Positions 1 to 6,758 are shown, numbered from the stretch's first letter. The stretch is 10,635 nt of DNA from SKLM01 sp964514285 (GCA_964514285.1 CAZEQC010000119.1:1-10635), one strand, 5' to 3'. The notes: a model not told the origin generated them from the letters alone. Numbers and translations: made by a program.

Positions 1-970
1 CCGGGTCGACGCAGCCACCGATGCCCTCCTCTTCGCCAGCGGGATGAACGCCATCACCACCACTCTGCTCACGTTGCTCTCCAGCGGAGATCATCTGGTG
101 GTGACCGACGGGTGCTACAGCCGCACGCAGCAGTTCGTCCGGGAGTTCCTCCCCCGCTGGGGTGTCGAGGCCACCTTCCTCGAGGCCACCCACCAGGAGC
201 CGCTGGGCGCCGCCCTGACCGACGCCATCCGGCCCAACACCCGCGCCATCATGTGTGAGACGCCCACCAACCCCTACCTGCGGGTCATAGACCTCGCTCA
301 GGTCGTCGAGGCCGCCCGCCAGCACGACGTTCTCACCCTCATCGACAGCACCTTCGCCACCCCCGTCAACCTGCGCCCCTTGGAACACGGGCTCGATCTG
401 GTGATCCACAGCGCCACCAAGTACCTGGGCGGCCACAACGATCTGCTGGCCGGCGCCGTGATCGGCCCCGGCGACCTCATCGACCAGATCAAGGCGACGC
501 GCGACGTGCTCGGCGGCGTGGGCAGCCCCCACGACGCCTACTTGCTCGTACGCGGCCTCAAAACCCTCGACCTGCGCGTCCACCGCCAGAACGCCACCGC
601 CCAGCGCGTGGCCGAGTACCTGGCGGAGCACCCGGCAGTGCGGCGCGTCCACTATCCTGGGCTGCCCAGCCATCCCGACCACCAGGTGGCCCGACGGCAG
701 ATGAGCGGCTTCGGAGGCGTGGTCAGCTTCGACATCGACGGCGACCTGGAACGGACGGGCCGCTTCGTCGATCGGCTGCGCCTGCCCTACATCGGACCGA
801 CGCTGGGCGGCGTGGAGAGCGTTGTCCGCCAGCAGGCCATCTTCGCCTCCTCCGATCCCGCGGAGCGCCGCAAGCTCGGCGTGGCCGACAACCTGGTTCG
901 CTACGCCATCGGCATCGAGGACGCCGGGGACATCGTCGCCGATCTCGACCAAGCCCTGAGTGGGCTCTAG
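1..970 (+). CDS. metB: Cystathionine gamma-synthase, PLP-dependent (5' truncated by window)
   Basis: C-terminal ~322 residues of a Cys/Met-metabolism PLP enzyme. The frame is open from base 2, so the ATG at 44 is an internal Met and roughly 60-80 N-terminal residues lie outside the window. Seen: ETPTNPYLRVID (substrate/PLP pocket), DSTFATPVN, and the Schiff-base lysine in SATKYLGGHND (Lys codon 419-421), then the C-terminal domain with PGLPSHPDHQ, SGFGGVVSF and NLVRYAIGIED. These strings resemble plant-type cystathionine gamma-synthase (GHND, FATP.N, YPGLPSHP) more than the GHSD form common in bacteria. The enzyme joins cysteine to an activated homoserine to give cystathionine on the way to methionine. 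Cytosolic. It ends 12 nt before the aspartate kinase, so the two are probably co-transcribed and act in one pathway. Methionine gamma-lyase or O-acylhomoserine sulfhydrylase activity cannot be excluded from sequence alone. Confidence 0.85.
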   Translation, partial: RVDAATDALLFASGMNAITTTLLTLLSSGDHLVVTDGCYSRTQQFVREFLPRWGVEATFLEATHQEPLGAALTDAIRPNTRAIMCETPTNPYLRVIDLAQVVEAARQHDVLTLIDSTFATPVNLRPLEHGLDLVIHSATKYLGGHNDLLAGAVIGPGDLIDQIKATRDVLGGVGSPHDAYLLVRGLKTLDLRVHRQNATAQRVAEYLAEHPAVRRVHYPGLPSHPDHQVARRQMSGFGGVVSFDIDGDLERTGRFVDRLRLPYIGPTLGGVESVVRQQAIFASSDPAERRKLGVADNLVRYAIGIEDAGDIVADLDQALSGL

Positions 971-982
971 GGGGTGCCAGCC

Positions 983-2521
983 ATGATCGTCCACAAGTTC
1001 GGAGGCACCTCCGTCGGCAGCCCCGACCGTTTCGCCAGCGTGGCCGACATCGTCCTCGCCCATTACGCCCCGCCCTCCCGGGACTACAGACCGACAGACG
1101 GAGACAATGCGGCTCCCGACCTAGCCCGCTCGGACGGCGACGGCTCTGAGAATCGGGCGACGGTAGTCGTCGTCTCCGCCATGAGCGGCGTCACGGACCA
1201 GCTCATCGCCGGGGCCCGCGCCGCCGCCCAGGGTCGCGACGCGGTCTACAGGCAGATCAAGGCTGACCTCCTCAGCCGGCATCTCGACGTCGTCGAAGGT
1301 CTGCTCCAGAAGAGCGCCCATCGATTGGAGGTGGGAGGCTACGTCGAGGATCAACTCCACGACCTGGAGCGACTCTACCGCAGCATCGCTGTGCTGGGCG
1401 AATTGACCGCCCGTGGCCGCGACGCCGTGGCCTCCTTCGGGGAGCACCTCTCGGTGCACATCCTGGCCGCCTTGCTGCGGGAGCGCGGCGTCCGTGCCCA
1501 AGCCCTCAGCTCCAGCGATGTGATCGTCACCGACGACACCCACGGCGCGGCGACGCCCCTGATGGAGGCGACGCAACGGCGCCTGCGCGCCAGGATCGCT
1601 CCACTGATCGAGCGTGGGGTGCTGCCCGTCATCACCGGCTTTATCGGAGCAACAGAGGAGGGGGTCACCACCACCCTGGGCCGCGGCGGCAGCGACTTCT
1701 CGGCAGCCATCATTGGCGCCGGTCTCAATGCCGACGAGGTCTGGATCTGGAGCGACGTCGATGGCATTCTCACCGCCGACCCCAATATCGTGCCCCACGC
1801 CGGTACCCTCACCGAGCTCTCCTACGTCGAGGCCGCGGACCTGGCCTACGTAGGCGCGGAGGTCCTCCATCCCAAGACCATACGCCCCCTCGTCCAGCGC
1901 GGCATCCCCCTGCGCATCGTCAACAGCTTCAATCCCACGCACCACGGCACTCGGATCGTCGAATCGCCCGGCGCCGATCGTCACGTCCTGCCCGCCATCA
2001 TCTCCACCACCGGCCTGGGCATGATTGCCATCGGCAGTCGCGACGATACCTGGACCCTGGAGATGGCCGCGCGCGCCCTCCGGCGGCTCAGCGAGAACGG
2101 CCTGGAGGTGCTCATGTTCTCCCAGTCTCTCTCGGAGCACAACCTCAACCTGGTCGTTCGCCGGCGGGATCAGGACCACTGCCTCACCGTCCTCCGCCGA
2201 GCATTCGAGAACGGACGCCGCTCTCCCTCTCCCTCGGGGGAGAGGTTAGGTGAGGGGGGAAAACCCTTCCGCCTCGGCGTCAAGGAGAGGGTAGCCACCG
2301 TCTCGGTGGTCGGTATGCCCGGCTGGGACGGACGGCGGAACGACATCGTCTCCCGGGCCTTCGCGGCTCTGGGACAGCATCAGACCCGCGTCATCGCCGT
2401 GGCGCAGGCGGCGACGGAGCACTCCGTCTCCTTTTGCATCCCCGAGGCGCAGCTCCACGACGCCGTCTGCTTCCTTCACCGCCAGCTCGGCCTGGAGGAC
2501 GAGGTCAACCTATGCTTATGA
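983..2521 (+). CDS. lysC: Aspartate kinase, monofunctional, two ACT domains
   Basis: Phosphorylates L-aspartate, the first committed step toward lysine, methionine and threonine; cytosolic. 512 aa from ATG 983, which I prefer because AGGGGG (969-974) sits 8 nt upstream; a GTG at 974 would overlap that site and add three residues. Kinase domain residues ~1-330: KFGGTSVGS at 5-13, SAMSGVTDQL, SFGEHLS near 151, GRGGSDFSAA near 233, WSDVDGILTADP at 256-267, EVLHPKTI. Tandem ACT domains follow at ~345-409 and ~435-505 and should give feedback control by an end-product amino acid. No homoserine dehydrogenase is fused. Two insertions lengthen it beyond the usual ~450 aa: residues ~29-57 (charged, Asp/Gly-rich) before the VVVVSAMSG strand, and ~412-426 between the ACT domains, encoded by a palindromic repeat. 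The stop codon overlaps the aroA start. Lysine- versus threonine-type regulation is not readable here. Confidence 0.93.
   Translation: MIVHKFGGTSVGSPDRFASVADIVLAHYAPPSRDYRPTDGDNAAPDLARSDGDGSENRATVVVVSAMSGVTDQLIAGARAAAQGRDAVYRQIKADLLSRHLDVVEGLLQKSAHRLEVGGYVEDQLHDLERLYRSIAVLGELTARGRDAVASFGEHLSVHILAALLRERGVRAQALSSSDVIVTDDTHGAATPLMEATQRRLRARIAPLIERGVLPVITGFIGATEEGVTTTLGRGGSDFSAAIIGAGLNADEVWIWSDVDGILTADPNIVPHAGTLTELSYVEAADLAYVGAEVLHPKTIRPLVQRGIPLRIVNSFNPTHHGTRIVESPGADRHVLPAIISTTGLGMIAIGSRDDTWTLEMAARALRRLSENGLEVLMFSQSLSEHNLNLVVRRRDQDHCLTVLRRAFENGRRSPSPSGERLGEGGKPFRLGVKERVATVSVVGMPGWDGRRNDIVSRAFAALGQHQTRVIAVAQAATEHSVSFCIPEAQLHDAVCFLHRQLGLEDEVNLCL
2220..2259 (+). repeat. Palindromic repeat inserted in frame in lysC
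   Basis: An 8-bp perfect stem, CCTCTCCC (2226-2233) and GGGAGAGG (2238-2245) with a TCGG loop, followed by TTAGGTGAGGGGGG. The composition is unlike the surrounding coding sequence. It matches the style of the widespread intergenic palindromes read as CCCTCACCTAACC-CTCTCCC. In the kinase frame it encodes SPSPSGERLGEGG, a peptide typical of translated copies of such repeats. It falls in the linker between the ACT domains and keeps the frame open. Insertion of a mobile or amplified palindrome into a tolerant linker is inference, by analogy with in-frame palindromic elements in Rickettsia. Confidence 0.6.
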
Positions 2522-3846
2522 CAAACCGCCAAACCCCAGCGACTGCCCAGCGCACGATCGGCCGGAGCCGCGGGCTCCACGGCCGCATCCGCGTACTCGG
2601 CGACAAGTCGATCTCCCACCGCACCCTGCTGCTTGGCTGCCTGGCCCAAGGGATCAGCCGCGTGCGCGGATTCCTCCCTGCCAACGACTGTCTGGCCACG
2701 CTGGGCTGCGTCCGGGCCCTGGGCATCGACGTGGAGACGTCCGATCCCCAGGCCCCGACCGCGCTGACCATCCACGGCCGCGGGCTCCACGGACTTCGCG
2801 AGCCCGACGAGTCGCTGACCTGCGTCCGCTCGGGCACCACCATGCGGCTGCTGGCCGGCATCCTGGCGGGTCAGCCCTTCGACACCGTTCTCACCGGCGA
2901 GCCGCAGCTGCGGCGGCGGCCGATGGAGCGCATCGCCCGCCCGCTGCGTCGCATGGGCGCCGCCATCGAGACGACCGACGGCCACGCCCCCCTCACCATC
3001 CAGGGGCGGAGCCTGCACGGCCACGAGCACGTCTTGCCCGTCGCCAGCGCCCAGGTCAAGAGCGCCATCCTCCTGGCCGGGCTCCACGCCGACGGCCCCA
3101 CCGTGGTCCACCAGCCTGGGCCGGCCCGCGACCACACCGAGCTGATGCTGAAGGCCATGGGCGCCGACCTGACCATCGCTGGCCTCTCCGTGGCCCTGAC
3201 GCCGCCCGCTGACCCTCTCGCCCCCCTGGATCTCATCGTCCCCGGGGACATCTCGTCGGCCGCCTTCCCCCTGGTTGCCGCTATGCTGTCGCCGGGCTCG
3301 GCGGTCACGGTGGAGGGTGTGGGTGTCAACCCCACCCGTACCGGGCTGCTCGACGTGCTGGAGCGCATGGGCGCGGTCGTCGACGTCCACAATAGGCGTC
3401 GCGAGGGCGGCGAGCCGACCGCCGACGTGACGGCGCGGACCTCCGCCCTGGACCCCGTCGAGGTCAGCGGCGACACCGTGGTCCGCATGATCGACGAGTT
3501 TCCCCTGCTCGCCGTGGCCGCCACCCAGGCCCAGGGCGCCACCGTCGTCCGCGACGCCGCCGAGCTGCGGGTCAAGGAGACCGACCGCATCGCCGTCATC
3601 GCAGCGGAGTTGAGCAGTATGGGGGCCCGCATCGAGCCCCAACCGGACGGCTTCGTGGTCACCGGCCCCACCCCGTTGCAGGGCACCATCGTCGACAGCC
3701 ACGGCGACCACCGCATCGCCATGGCCCTGGCCGTGGCCGGCCTCATTGCCGACGGTCAGACCACGCTCCAGAATGCGGCCTGCATTAGAGACTCGTTCCC
3801 CAGTTTCGTGGAAACGATGCAGTTCCTGGGAGCCAGCATCGTCTGA
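2512..3846 (+). CDS. aroA: 3-phosphoshikimate 1-carboxyvinyltransferase (EPSP synthase)
   Basis: Joins shikimate-3-phosphate and PEP to give EPSP, the sixth shikimate step; cytosolic. 444 aa from ATG 2512, chosen because GAGG (2501-2504) is 7 nt upstream; ATG 2518 (ATGA overlap with the kinase stop) is the alternative. The frame stays open further upstream inside lysC, but nothing there resembles the family. Motifs in order: GDKSISHR 30-37 (substrate lysine K32), RSGTTMRLLAG 106-116 (PEP-site loop; Arg stands where many enzymes have Asn), GEPQLRRRPMERI 129-141, SAQVKSAILLAG 179-190, PGDISSAAFPL 244-254, DEFPLLAVAA 328-337, ELRVKETDRI 351-360, HGDHRIAMALA 397-407, and the closing IRDSFPSF. All catalytic blocks look intact. 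It is translationally coupled to lysC (10-nt overlap). A 313-bp spacer separates it from aroE. Confidence 0.95.
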   Translation: MLMTNRQTPATAQRTIGRSRGLHGRIRVLGDKSISHRTLLLGCLAQGISRVRGFLPANDCLATLGCVRALGIDVETSDPQAPTALTIHGRGLHGLREPDESLTCVRSGTTMRLLAGILAGQPFDTVLTGEPQLRRRPMERIARPLRRMGAAIETTDGHAPLTIQGRSLHGHEHVLPVASAQVKSAILLAGLHADGPTVVHQPGPARDHTELMLKAMGADLTIAGLSVALTPPADPLAPLDLIVPGDISSAAFPLVAAMLSPGSAVTVEGVGVNPTRTGLLDVLERMGAVVDVHNRRREGGEPTADVTARTSALDPVEVSGDTVVRMIDEFPLLAVAATQAQGATVVRDAAELRVKETDRIAVIAAELSSMGARIEPQPDGFVVTGPTPLQGTIVDSHGDHRIAMALAVAGLIADGQTTLQNAACIRDSFPSFVETMQFLGASIV

Positions 3847-3971
3847 CGCAATCAAGCCATGCACGACGTCCGACACACTTACACCGAGCTGCCCGGAGAA
3901 GACATAGGGAACCACGGAGAGAGTGGGGAGAAGACGCCCGCCTGTAGTACCAGTAGACCCAATTGGCGCAG

Positions 3972-4020
3972 CCTGGATCGTGGGTGTCGCTCTGCGTCCC
4001 GCAGTCACCCGAGATCCAGG
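3972..4020. repeat. Long imperfect hairpin in the aroA-aroE spacer
   Basis: Nested arms: CCTGGATC (3972-3979) with GATCCAGG (4013-4020), GGGTG (3982-3986) with CACCC (4006-4010), and CTGCG (3992-3996) with CGCAG (4000-4004) around a TCC loop. About 18 paired bases in a 49-nt span. No T-run follows on either strand, so it is not a canonical terminator. Confidence 0.55.
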
Positions 4021-4028
4021 TCGGCAGC

Positions 4029-4058
4029 GGGGATGCCGCTGCGCTTACGGCAATCCCC
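4029..4058. repeat. Second hairpin in the aroA-aroE spacer
   Basis: GGGGATGCCG (4029-4038) pairs with CGGC-A-ATCCCC (4048-4058), 10 bp with one bulged A and a 9-nt loop. It lies 8 nt after the preceding hairpin, giving a tandem stem-loop array inside the putative repeat element. Confidence 0.5.
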
Positions 4059-4159
4059 TGGAAGCGGTCTTGGATCCACTGAGTCCATCTCTGTGCCGTC
4101 TCTGTGCCCCTCTGTGGAGACGCTCGACAATCGCAATCATCGTATAGAGGAGAGACACC

Positions 4160-5095
4160 GTGCCTCCACACCCCATCGACGCCCGCACCCAGCTCGTTGG
4201 CCTGATTGGCTGGCCGGTGGAGCACAGCCTGTCCCCGGCTATGCACAACGCCGCCTTCCGACACCTGGGGCTCAACTGGCGCTACGTCCCCCTCCCTGTG
4301 CCACCCGGGCAGGTTGAAGCCGCGGTCCGGGGCCTGAGTGCCCTGGGCTTTCGGGGCGCCAACGTCACCGTACCGCACAAGCAGGCCGCCCTGCAGGCCC
4401 TGCATGCCACGCCCTCCCACCAAGCGGAGGCCAGCATAGCGGCCGACGCCCAGGCCCTGGGGGCGGTCAACACCATCGTCGTCAGCCGCGGCGAGGATGA
4501 GGACCACGAAACCACGCTCAACGGCCACAACACCGACGTGACCGGCTTCATCGGCGCGCTGCAGGCTGGCGGCTTCCGGCCGCCGGGCAGCTCGGCCGTC
4601 GTCGTCGGCGCCGGCGGCGCCGCCCGGGCCGTCGTCTACGGCCTGGCGCAAGCCGGAGCAAAGGAGATCGTGGTCCTTAACCGCACCCCGGCCCGCGCCC
4701 AGGCCCTCGTCTCCAACCTCCGCTCTGCGGTGCCGGACCCGCCGTCCCCCCTCCGATCCTTGTCGCTCACCAAGGAGACCCTCATCGACGCCGCCCGCGC
4801 GGCCCAGCTCCTGGTCAACGCCACCCCCGTCGGCATGTGGCCCCGCGTCGACCGCTCCATCTGGCCCGAGGGGGTCGCGATGCCGCCGCACCTGACCGTC
4901 TTCGACCTGGTCTACAATCCCCTGGAGACGAAGCTCCAGCGCCAGGCCCGCGCCTCCAGCGCCGGCGCCCTCGATGGCCTGGACATGCTCGTCCGGCAGG
5001 GCGCCCTAGCCCTGGAGCTGTGGACCGGCCGCGACGCGCCTGTCGCCGTGATGCAAGCCGCGTGCCGGCGCTCTCTCCACGCCTCACGGCGATGA
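4160..5095 (+). CDS. aroE: Shikimate dehydrogenase (NADP+)
   Basis: Reduces 3-dehydroshikimate to shikimate, the fourth shikimate step; cytosolic. 311 aa from a GTG start with AGGAG (4148-4152) 7 nt upstream. N-terminal substrate domain: GWPVEHSLSPAMHN (17-30, shikimate-binding Ser pair) and ANVTVPHK with catalytic K74; the catalytic Asp is D126 in NGHNTD. Rossmann domain: VVVGAGGAARA from ~147, the cofactor-selecting loop NRTPARA (NADP-type Arg) near 174, NATPVGMWP, FDLVYNPLETKL, and the closing DGLDMLVRQGALALE helix. Somewhat longer than the usual 270-290 aa, with extra residues around 103-118 and before the NATPVGM strand. Its stop overlaps the azlC start by the ATGA motif, so it probably heads an aroE-azlC-azlD transcription unit or continues the aroA operon. 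Confidence 0.95.
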   Translation: MPPHPIDARTQLVGLIGWPVEHSLSPAMHNAAFRHLGLNWRYVPLPVPPGQVEAAVRGLSALGFRGANVTVPHKQAALQALHATPSHQAEASIAADAQALGAVNTIVVSRGEDEDHETTLNGHNTDVTGFIGALQAGGFRPPGSSAVVVGAGGAARAVVYGLAQAGAKEIVVLNRTPARAQALVSNLRSAVPDPPSPLRSLSLTKETLIDAARAAQLLVNATPVGMWPRVDRSIWPEGVAMPPHLTVFDLVYNPLETKLQRQARASSAGALDGLDMLVRQGALALELWTGRDAPVAVMQAACRRSLHASRR

Positions 5096-5835
5096 CCTCA
5101 GAAGAGACCACCCCCCGCGCCTCCACCTGGACCGCTGGCGTGACCAAGGCCGCGCCCATCGTGCTCGGCTACATCCCCATCGGCCTGACCTACGGCGTCC
5201 TGGCGCAGAAGGCGGGTCTCTCGACCTTCAACGCTATCGCGATGTCCCTGCTGGTCTACGCCGGCTCGTCCCAGCTCGTGGCGGCGGGCCTGTTCGCGGC
5301 CGGCGCCCCCGCCGCCTCCATCATCCTCACCACCTTCGTCGTCAACCTGCGCCACCTGCTCCTCTCGGCTGCCGTGGCCCCGTTCCTCAAGCGCTGGAGC
5401 AAGGGTCAGCTGGCCGCTTTCGCCTACGAGCTGACCGACGAGACCTTCGCCCTCCACACGGCCCAGTTCCGCTCTGGGAGGCCGGACCGTCGGCCCGCCA
5501 AAGCGGAGATCTTCGCCATCAACGTCACCGCCCAGGCGTCATGGATCGCCGGGACCGCCCTGGGCGTCGCGCTGGGCCAGGTCATCGGCAACGTCGAGCC
5601 CTTCGGGCTGGACTACGTCCTGCCGGCTATGTTCATCGCTCTCATCGTCCTCCAGATCGAGGACCGGGGCCAGATCGCCGTCGCCCTGATCACCGGGGCC
5701 TCGTCCGTTGCCCTGCTCATTGCCGGCGTCGATCAGTGGAACGTCATCATAGCCACCGTCATCGGTGCCACGCTGGGCGTCTTCATCGAGCTAGGATCGA
5801 CACAGTCACCATGGACCAACGAACCATCTTCCTGA
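5092..5835 (+). CDS. azlC: AzlC-family amino-acid exporter, large subunit
   Basis: Integral membrane protein, 247 aa, that pairs with AzlD to export branched-chain amino acids in characterised members. The ATG overlaps the aroE TGA (5092-5095), so translation is probably coupled; the open frame upstream lies inside aroE and lacks family similarity. Hydrophobic segments: ~21-38, 47-72, 74-97, a pair around 141-165, 172-189 and 195-233. Family landmarks: YAGSSQL (56-62), NLRHLLLSAAVAP (85-97), ELTDETFAL (113-121), PAMFIAL (178-184). The N-terminus is short and charged with no cleavable signal. AzlD follows with a 25-nt overlap. Sitting beside shikimate genes, the pair could instead handle aromatic amino acids or an overflow product; that is inference. 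Confidence 0.9.
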   Translation: MTSEETTPRASTWTAGVTKAAPIVLGYIPIGLTYGVLAQKAGLSTFNAIAMSLLVYAGSSQLVAAGLFAAGAPAASIILTTFVVNLRHLLLSAAVAPFLKRWSKGQLAAFAYELTDETFALHTAQFRSGRPDRRPAKAEIFAINVTAQASWIAGTALGVALGQVIGNVEPFGLDYVLPAMFIALIVLQIEDRGQIAVALITGASSVALLIAGVDQWNVIIATVIGATLGVFIELGSTQSPWTNEPSS

Positions 5836-6140
5836 CCATCCTCGGCATGGCCGCGGTGACCTACCTACCCCGGCTCATGCCCACCTGGCTGCTCTCGTCG
5901 CGGGACCTGCCCCGCTGGCTCGTCCTCTGGCTGCGCAACGTGCCAGTGGCCGTCCTCGCCGCCATGCTCTTCCCGGCGATCGTGACCCAGCGTGGGGAGC
6001 TCTGCATCAGCCCTCGCAACCTCTTCCTTCTGGCCGCCTTCCCGACCCTGCTGGTGGCGTGGAAGACCCGTAGCCTCTTCGGGTCGGTGATTACGGGCCT
6101 CGCCGTGGTGGCGTTGGCGCGGCTGCTGCTGCCGCTTTAG
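5811..6140 (+). CDS. azlD: AzlD-family amino-acid exporter, small subunit
   Basis: Small membrane partner of AzlC, 109 aa, normal for the family (~100-110). ATG 5811 lies within the last 25 nt of azlC in another frame. The Shine-Dalgarno is weak (AGGA around 5793, about 14 nt away), so translation is probably coupled to azlC. Seen: a first membrane helix ~5-22 with VTYLPRLMP, the family-typical LPRWLVLWLRNVPVAVLAAMLFPA stretch split across the second helix (33-56), a Cys/Pro loop, and two further helices (70-84, 90-108). Followed directly by a terminator, so this is the end of the biosynthetic block. Confidence 0.88.
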   Translation: MDQRTIFLTILGMAAVTYLPRLMPTWLLSSRDLPRWLVLWLRNVPVAVLAAMLFPAIVTQRGELCISPRNLFLLAAFPTLLVAWKTRSLFGSVITGLAVVALARLLLPL

Positions 6141-6170
6141 GGCCCGCGCTCGGGCAGAGCGGGCTCTTTT
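6139..6170 (+). terminator. Rho-independent terminator after azlD
   Basis: Stem AGGGCCCGC (6139-6147, including the last bases of the azlD stop) pairs with GCGGGCTCT (6159-6167), nine pairs with one G-T, followed by TTT and a further TTTT at 6174-6177. The position and T-rich tail fit intrinsic termination of the aroE-azlCD transcript. Confidence 0.65.
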
Positions 6171-6270
6171 GGCGTTTTACTGGCGTCGTCCTATTCAGTT
6201 AGTCCCGATCAAGTCAAATACCCATTGAGCTACCACGTCGTTAGCATGTTGCGTGAAACAGTACACGGGC

Positions 6271-6299
6271 TTGTCTCTTGCGACCTTCCATGGTATACT
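6271..6299 (+). promoter_or_regulatory. Sigma70-like promoter with extended -10
   Basis: TTGTCT (6271-6276), a 17-nt spacer, then TATACT (6294-6299) preceded by TGG, an extended -10. The -35 matches consensus in 4 of 6 positions and the -10 in 5 of 6. The expected start near 6306 gives a ~450-nt leader before the 72-aa gene, or transcribes the helix-turn-helix frame. The same GTATACTG string recurs at both minus-strand promoters in this window, which supports it as a host promoter element. Confidence 0.5.
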
Positions 6300-6488
6300 G
6301 GGGGCAGGTAACATGCTTTGAGCTTGCACTGCCATTGCTTCTCCTCTACATGTGGTAAGCGGGCATGGACGACTTCGCAACCCGGCAGGTAAGATCATTT
6401 AGAACACCATCTGCCTGATCGCCTTTTGAACGCAAACGCCCGCGCCGGGCGGAGATGAACCTTCTGATACAGTGTCGATTCCACACCA

Positions 6489-6725
6489 TTGACTCGTCTA
6501 TGGGAGGCTTTTCGAAACGGGTATTCCCCGTTCGACGTATCCCAGCGGAACGGAATTCCTATCAATCATACCTGGCAGCACATCGCTTCCCTGGCGACAC
6601 GCCGCAAGTTGGCACCATCATCCGGGAATTCGTGCACAATCACAAAAAGGAGGCAAGCCTATAGCCTGATCTCCAGAACAAGTAGCGGCCAGGTCGTCGT
6701 CGAATGGGTCAGTTCAGTGAACTGA
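6489..6725 (+). pseudogene. Possible helix-turn-helix protein or gene remnant
   Basis: A TTG-started frame of 78 codons with no Shine-Dalgarno. Residues ~6-37 read like a helix-turn-helix: AFRNGYSPFDVSQRNGIP followed by INHTWQHIASL, matching the common pattern GxS..(E/D)(I/V)A..xGIs.nTv..HI..L. After that the frame turns low-quality (Ser/Arg/Thr-rich), while an overlapping frame reads PQVGTIIREFVHNHKK and stops at 6664, suggesting a frameshift near 6595-6610. There is no homology check behind this. It could be a decayed regulator, transposase or helicase C-terminal HTH, or chance. If real it could be the local regulator of the small-protein/RadicalSAM genes. Confidence 0.25.
6709..6725. promoter_or_regulatory. 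Operator-like palindrome upstream of the 72-aa gene
   Basis: TCAGTTC (6709-6715) and GAACTGA (6719-6725), 7-bp perfect arms around AGT. It lies 33 nt before the start codon of the 72-aa gene and is not followed by a T-run, so a dimeric regulator site is more likely than a terminator. Confidence 0.35.
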
Positions 6726-6758
6726 GACGGCAAAGCAGCTGTGGAAAGGAGACACTCG

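Larger units (their letters stand above)
3912..4117. repeat. MITE-like element with CACAGAG-type ends
   Basis: The left end CCACGGAGAGAG (3912-3923) and the right end CTCTGTGG (4110-4117) are imperfect inverted repeats (CCACGGAG against CCACAGAG, 7 of 8). The right arm carries three CTCTGTG copies at 4089, 4100 and 4110, about one helical turn apart. The interior holds two long hairpins. CCACAGAG...CACAGAGA runs of this sort are familiar as dispersed repeats in several GC-rich phyla. No transposase is encoded and no target-site duplication was clear, so the mobile nature is inferred. Confidence 0.4.
3847..4159. other. Structured aroA-aroE spacer without a supported gene
   Basis: Small open frames cross this spacer on both strands, but none resembles a protein family and none has a convincing start except aroE's own. 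The content is hairpins and short repeats (listed separately), ending in the aroE ribosome binding site GAGGAGAG (4147-4154). No clear promoter or T-run terminator is seen, so transcription may run through. Confidence 0.6.
6141..6758. other. 618-bp lower-GC stretch without a confident gene
   Basis: GC drops here compared with the biosynthetic genes. Contents, listed separately: the azlD terminator, a promoter at 6271-6299, a possible helix-turn-helix gene remnant and an operator-like palindrome. There is also a 6-bp hairpin CGCCCG/CGGGCG (6437-6451) and an isolated strong Shine-Dalgarno-like AAGGAGG near 6646-6652 with no start codon at working distance, only ATA followed by a stop. A 67-codon minus-strand frame (6195-6398) lacks family features or a ribosome binding site. 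Confidence 0.5.

Noticed and set aside
974..982. GTG 974 as start of aspartate kinase
   Set aside because: It overlaps the AGGGGG site that is ideally spaced for ATG 983, and the family begins at MIVHKFGG.
1121..2179. 352-codon minus-strand frame opposite the aspartate kinase
   Set aside because: Low-complexity translation, no ribosome binding site logic, and it overlaps a clearly conserved gene.
2434..2511. Upstream extension of aroA within the kinase gene
   Set aside because: Extra residues are Arg/Pro-rich and unlike EPSP synthase; ATG 2512 has the better ribosome binding site.
2476..4008. 510-codon open frame on the minus strand opposite aroA
   Set aside because: Gly/Asp/Val/His-rich translation without family motifs; it is the mirror of a strongly GC-biased real gene.
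4089..4117. CTCTGTG triplet considered as CRISPR-like repeats
   Set aside because: Units are 7 nt with 3-4 nt spacing, far too short for repeat-spacer structure, and no cas gene is present.
3785..4891. 368-codon minus-strand frame across the spacer and aroE
   Set aside because: Antisense to aroE motifs and running through hairpin repeats; no protein-family resemblance.
6195..6398. 67-codon minus-strand frame
   Set aside because: No ribosome binding site, no motif, and it is crossed by the plus-strand promoter.
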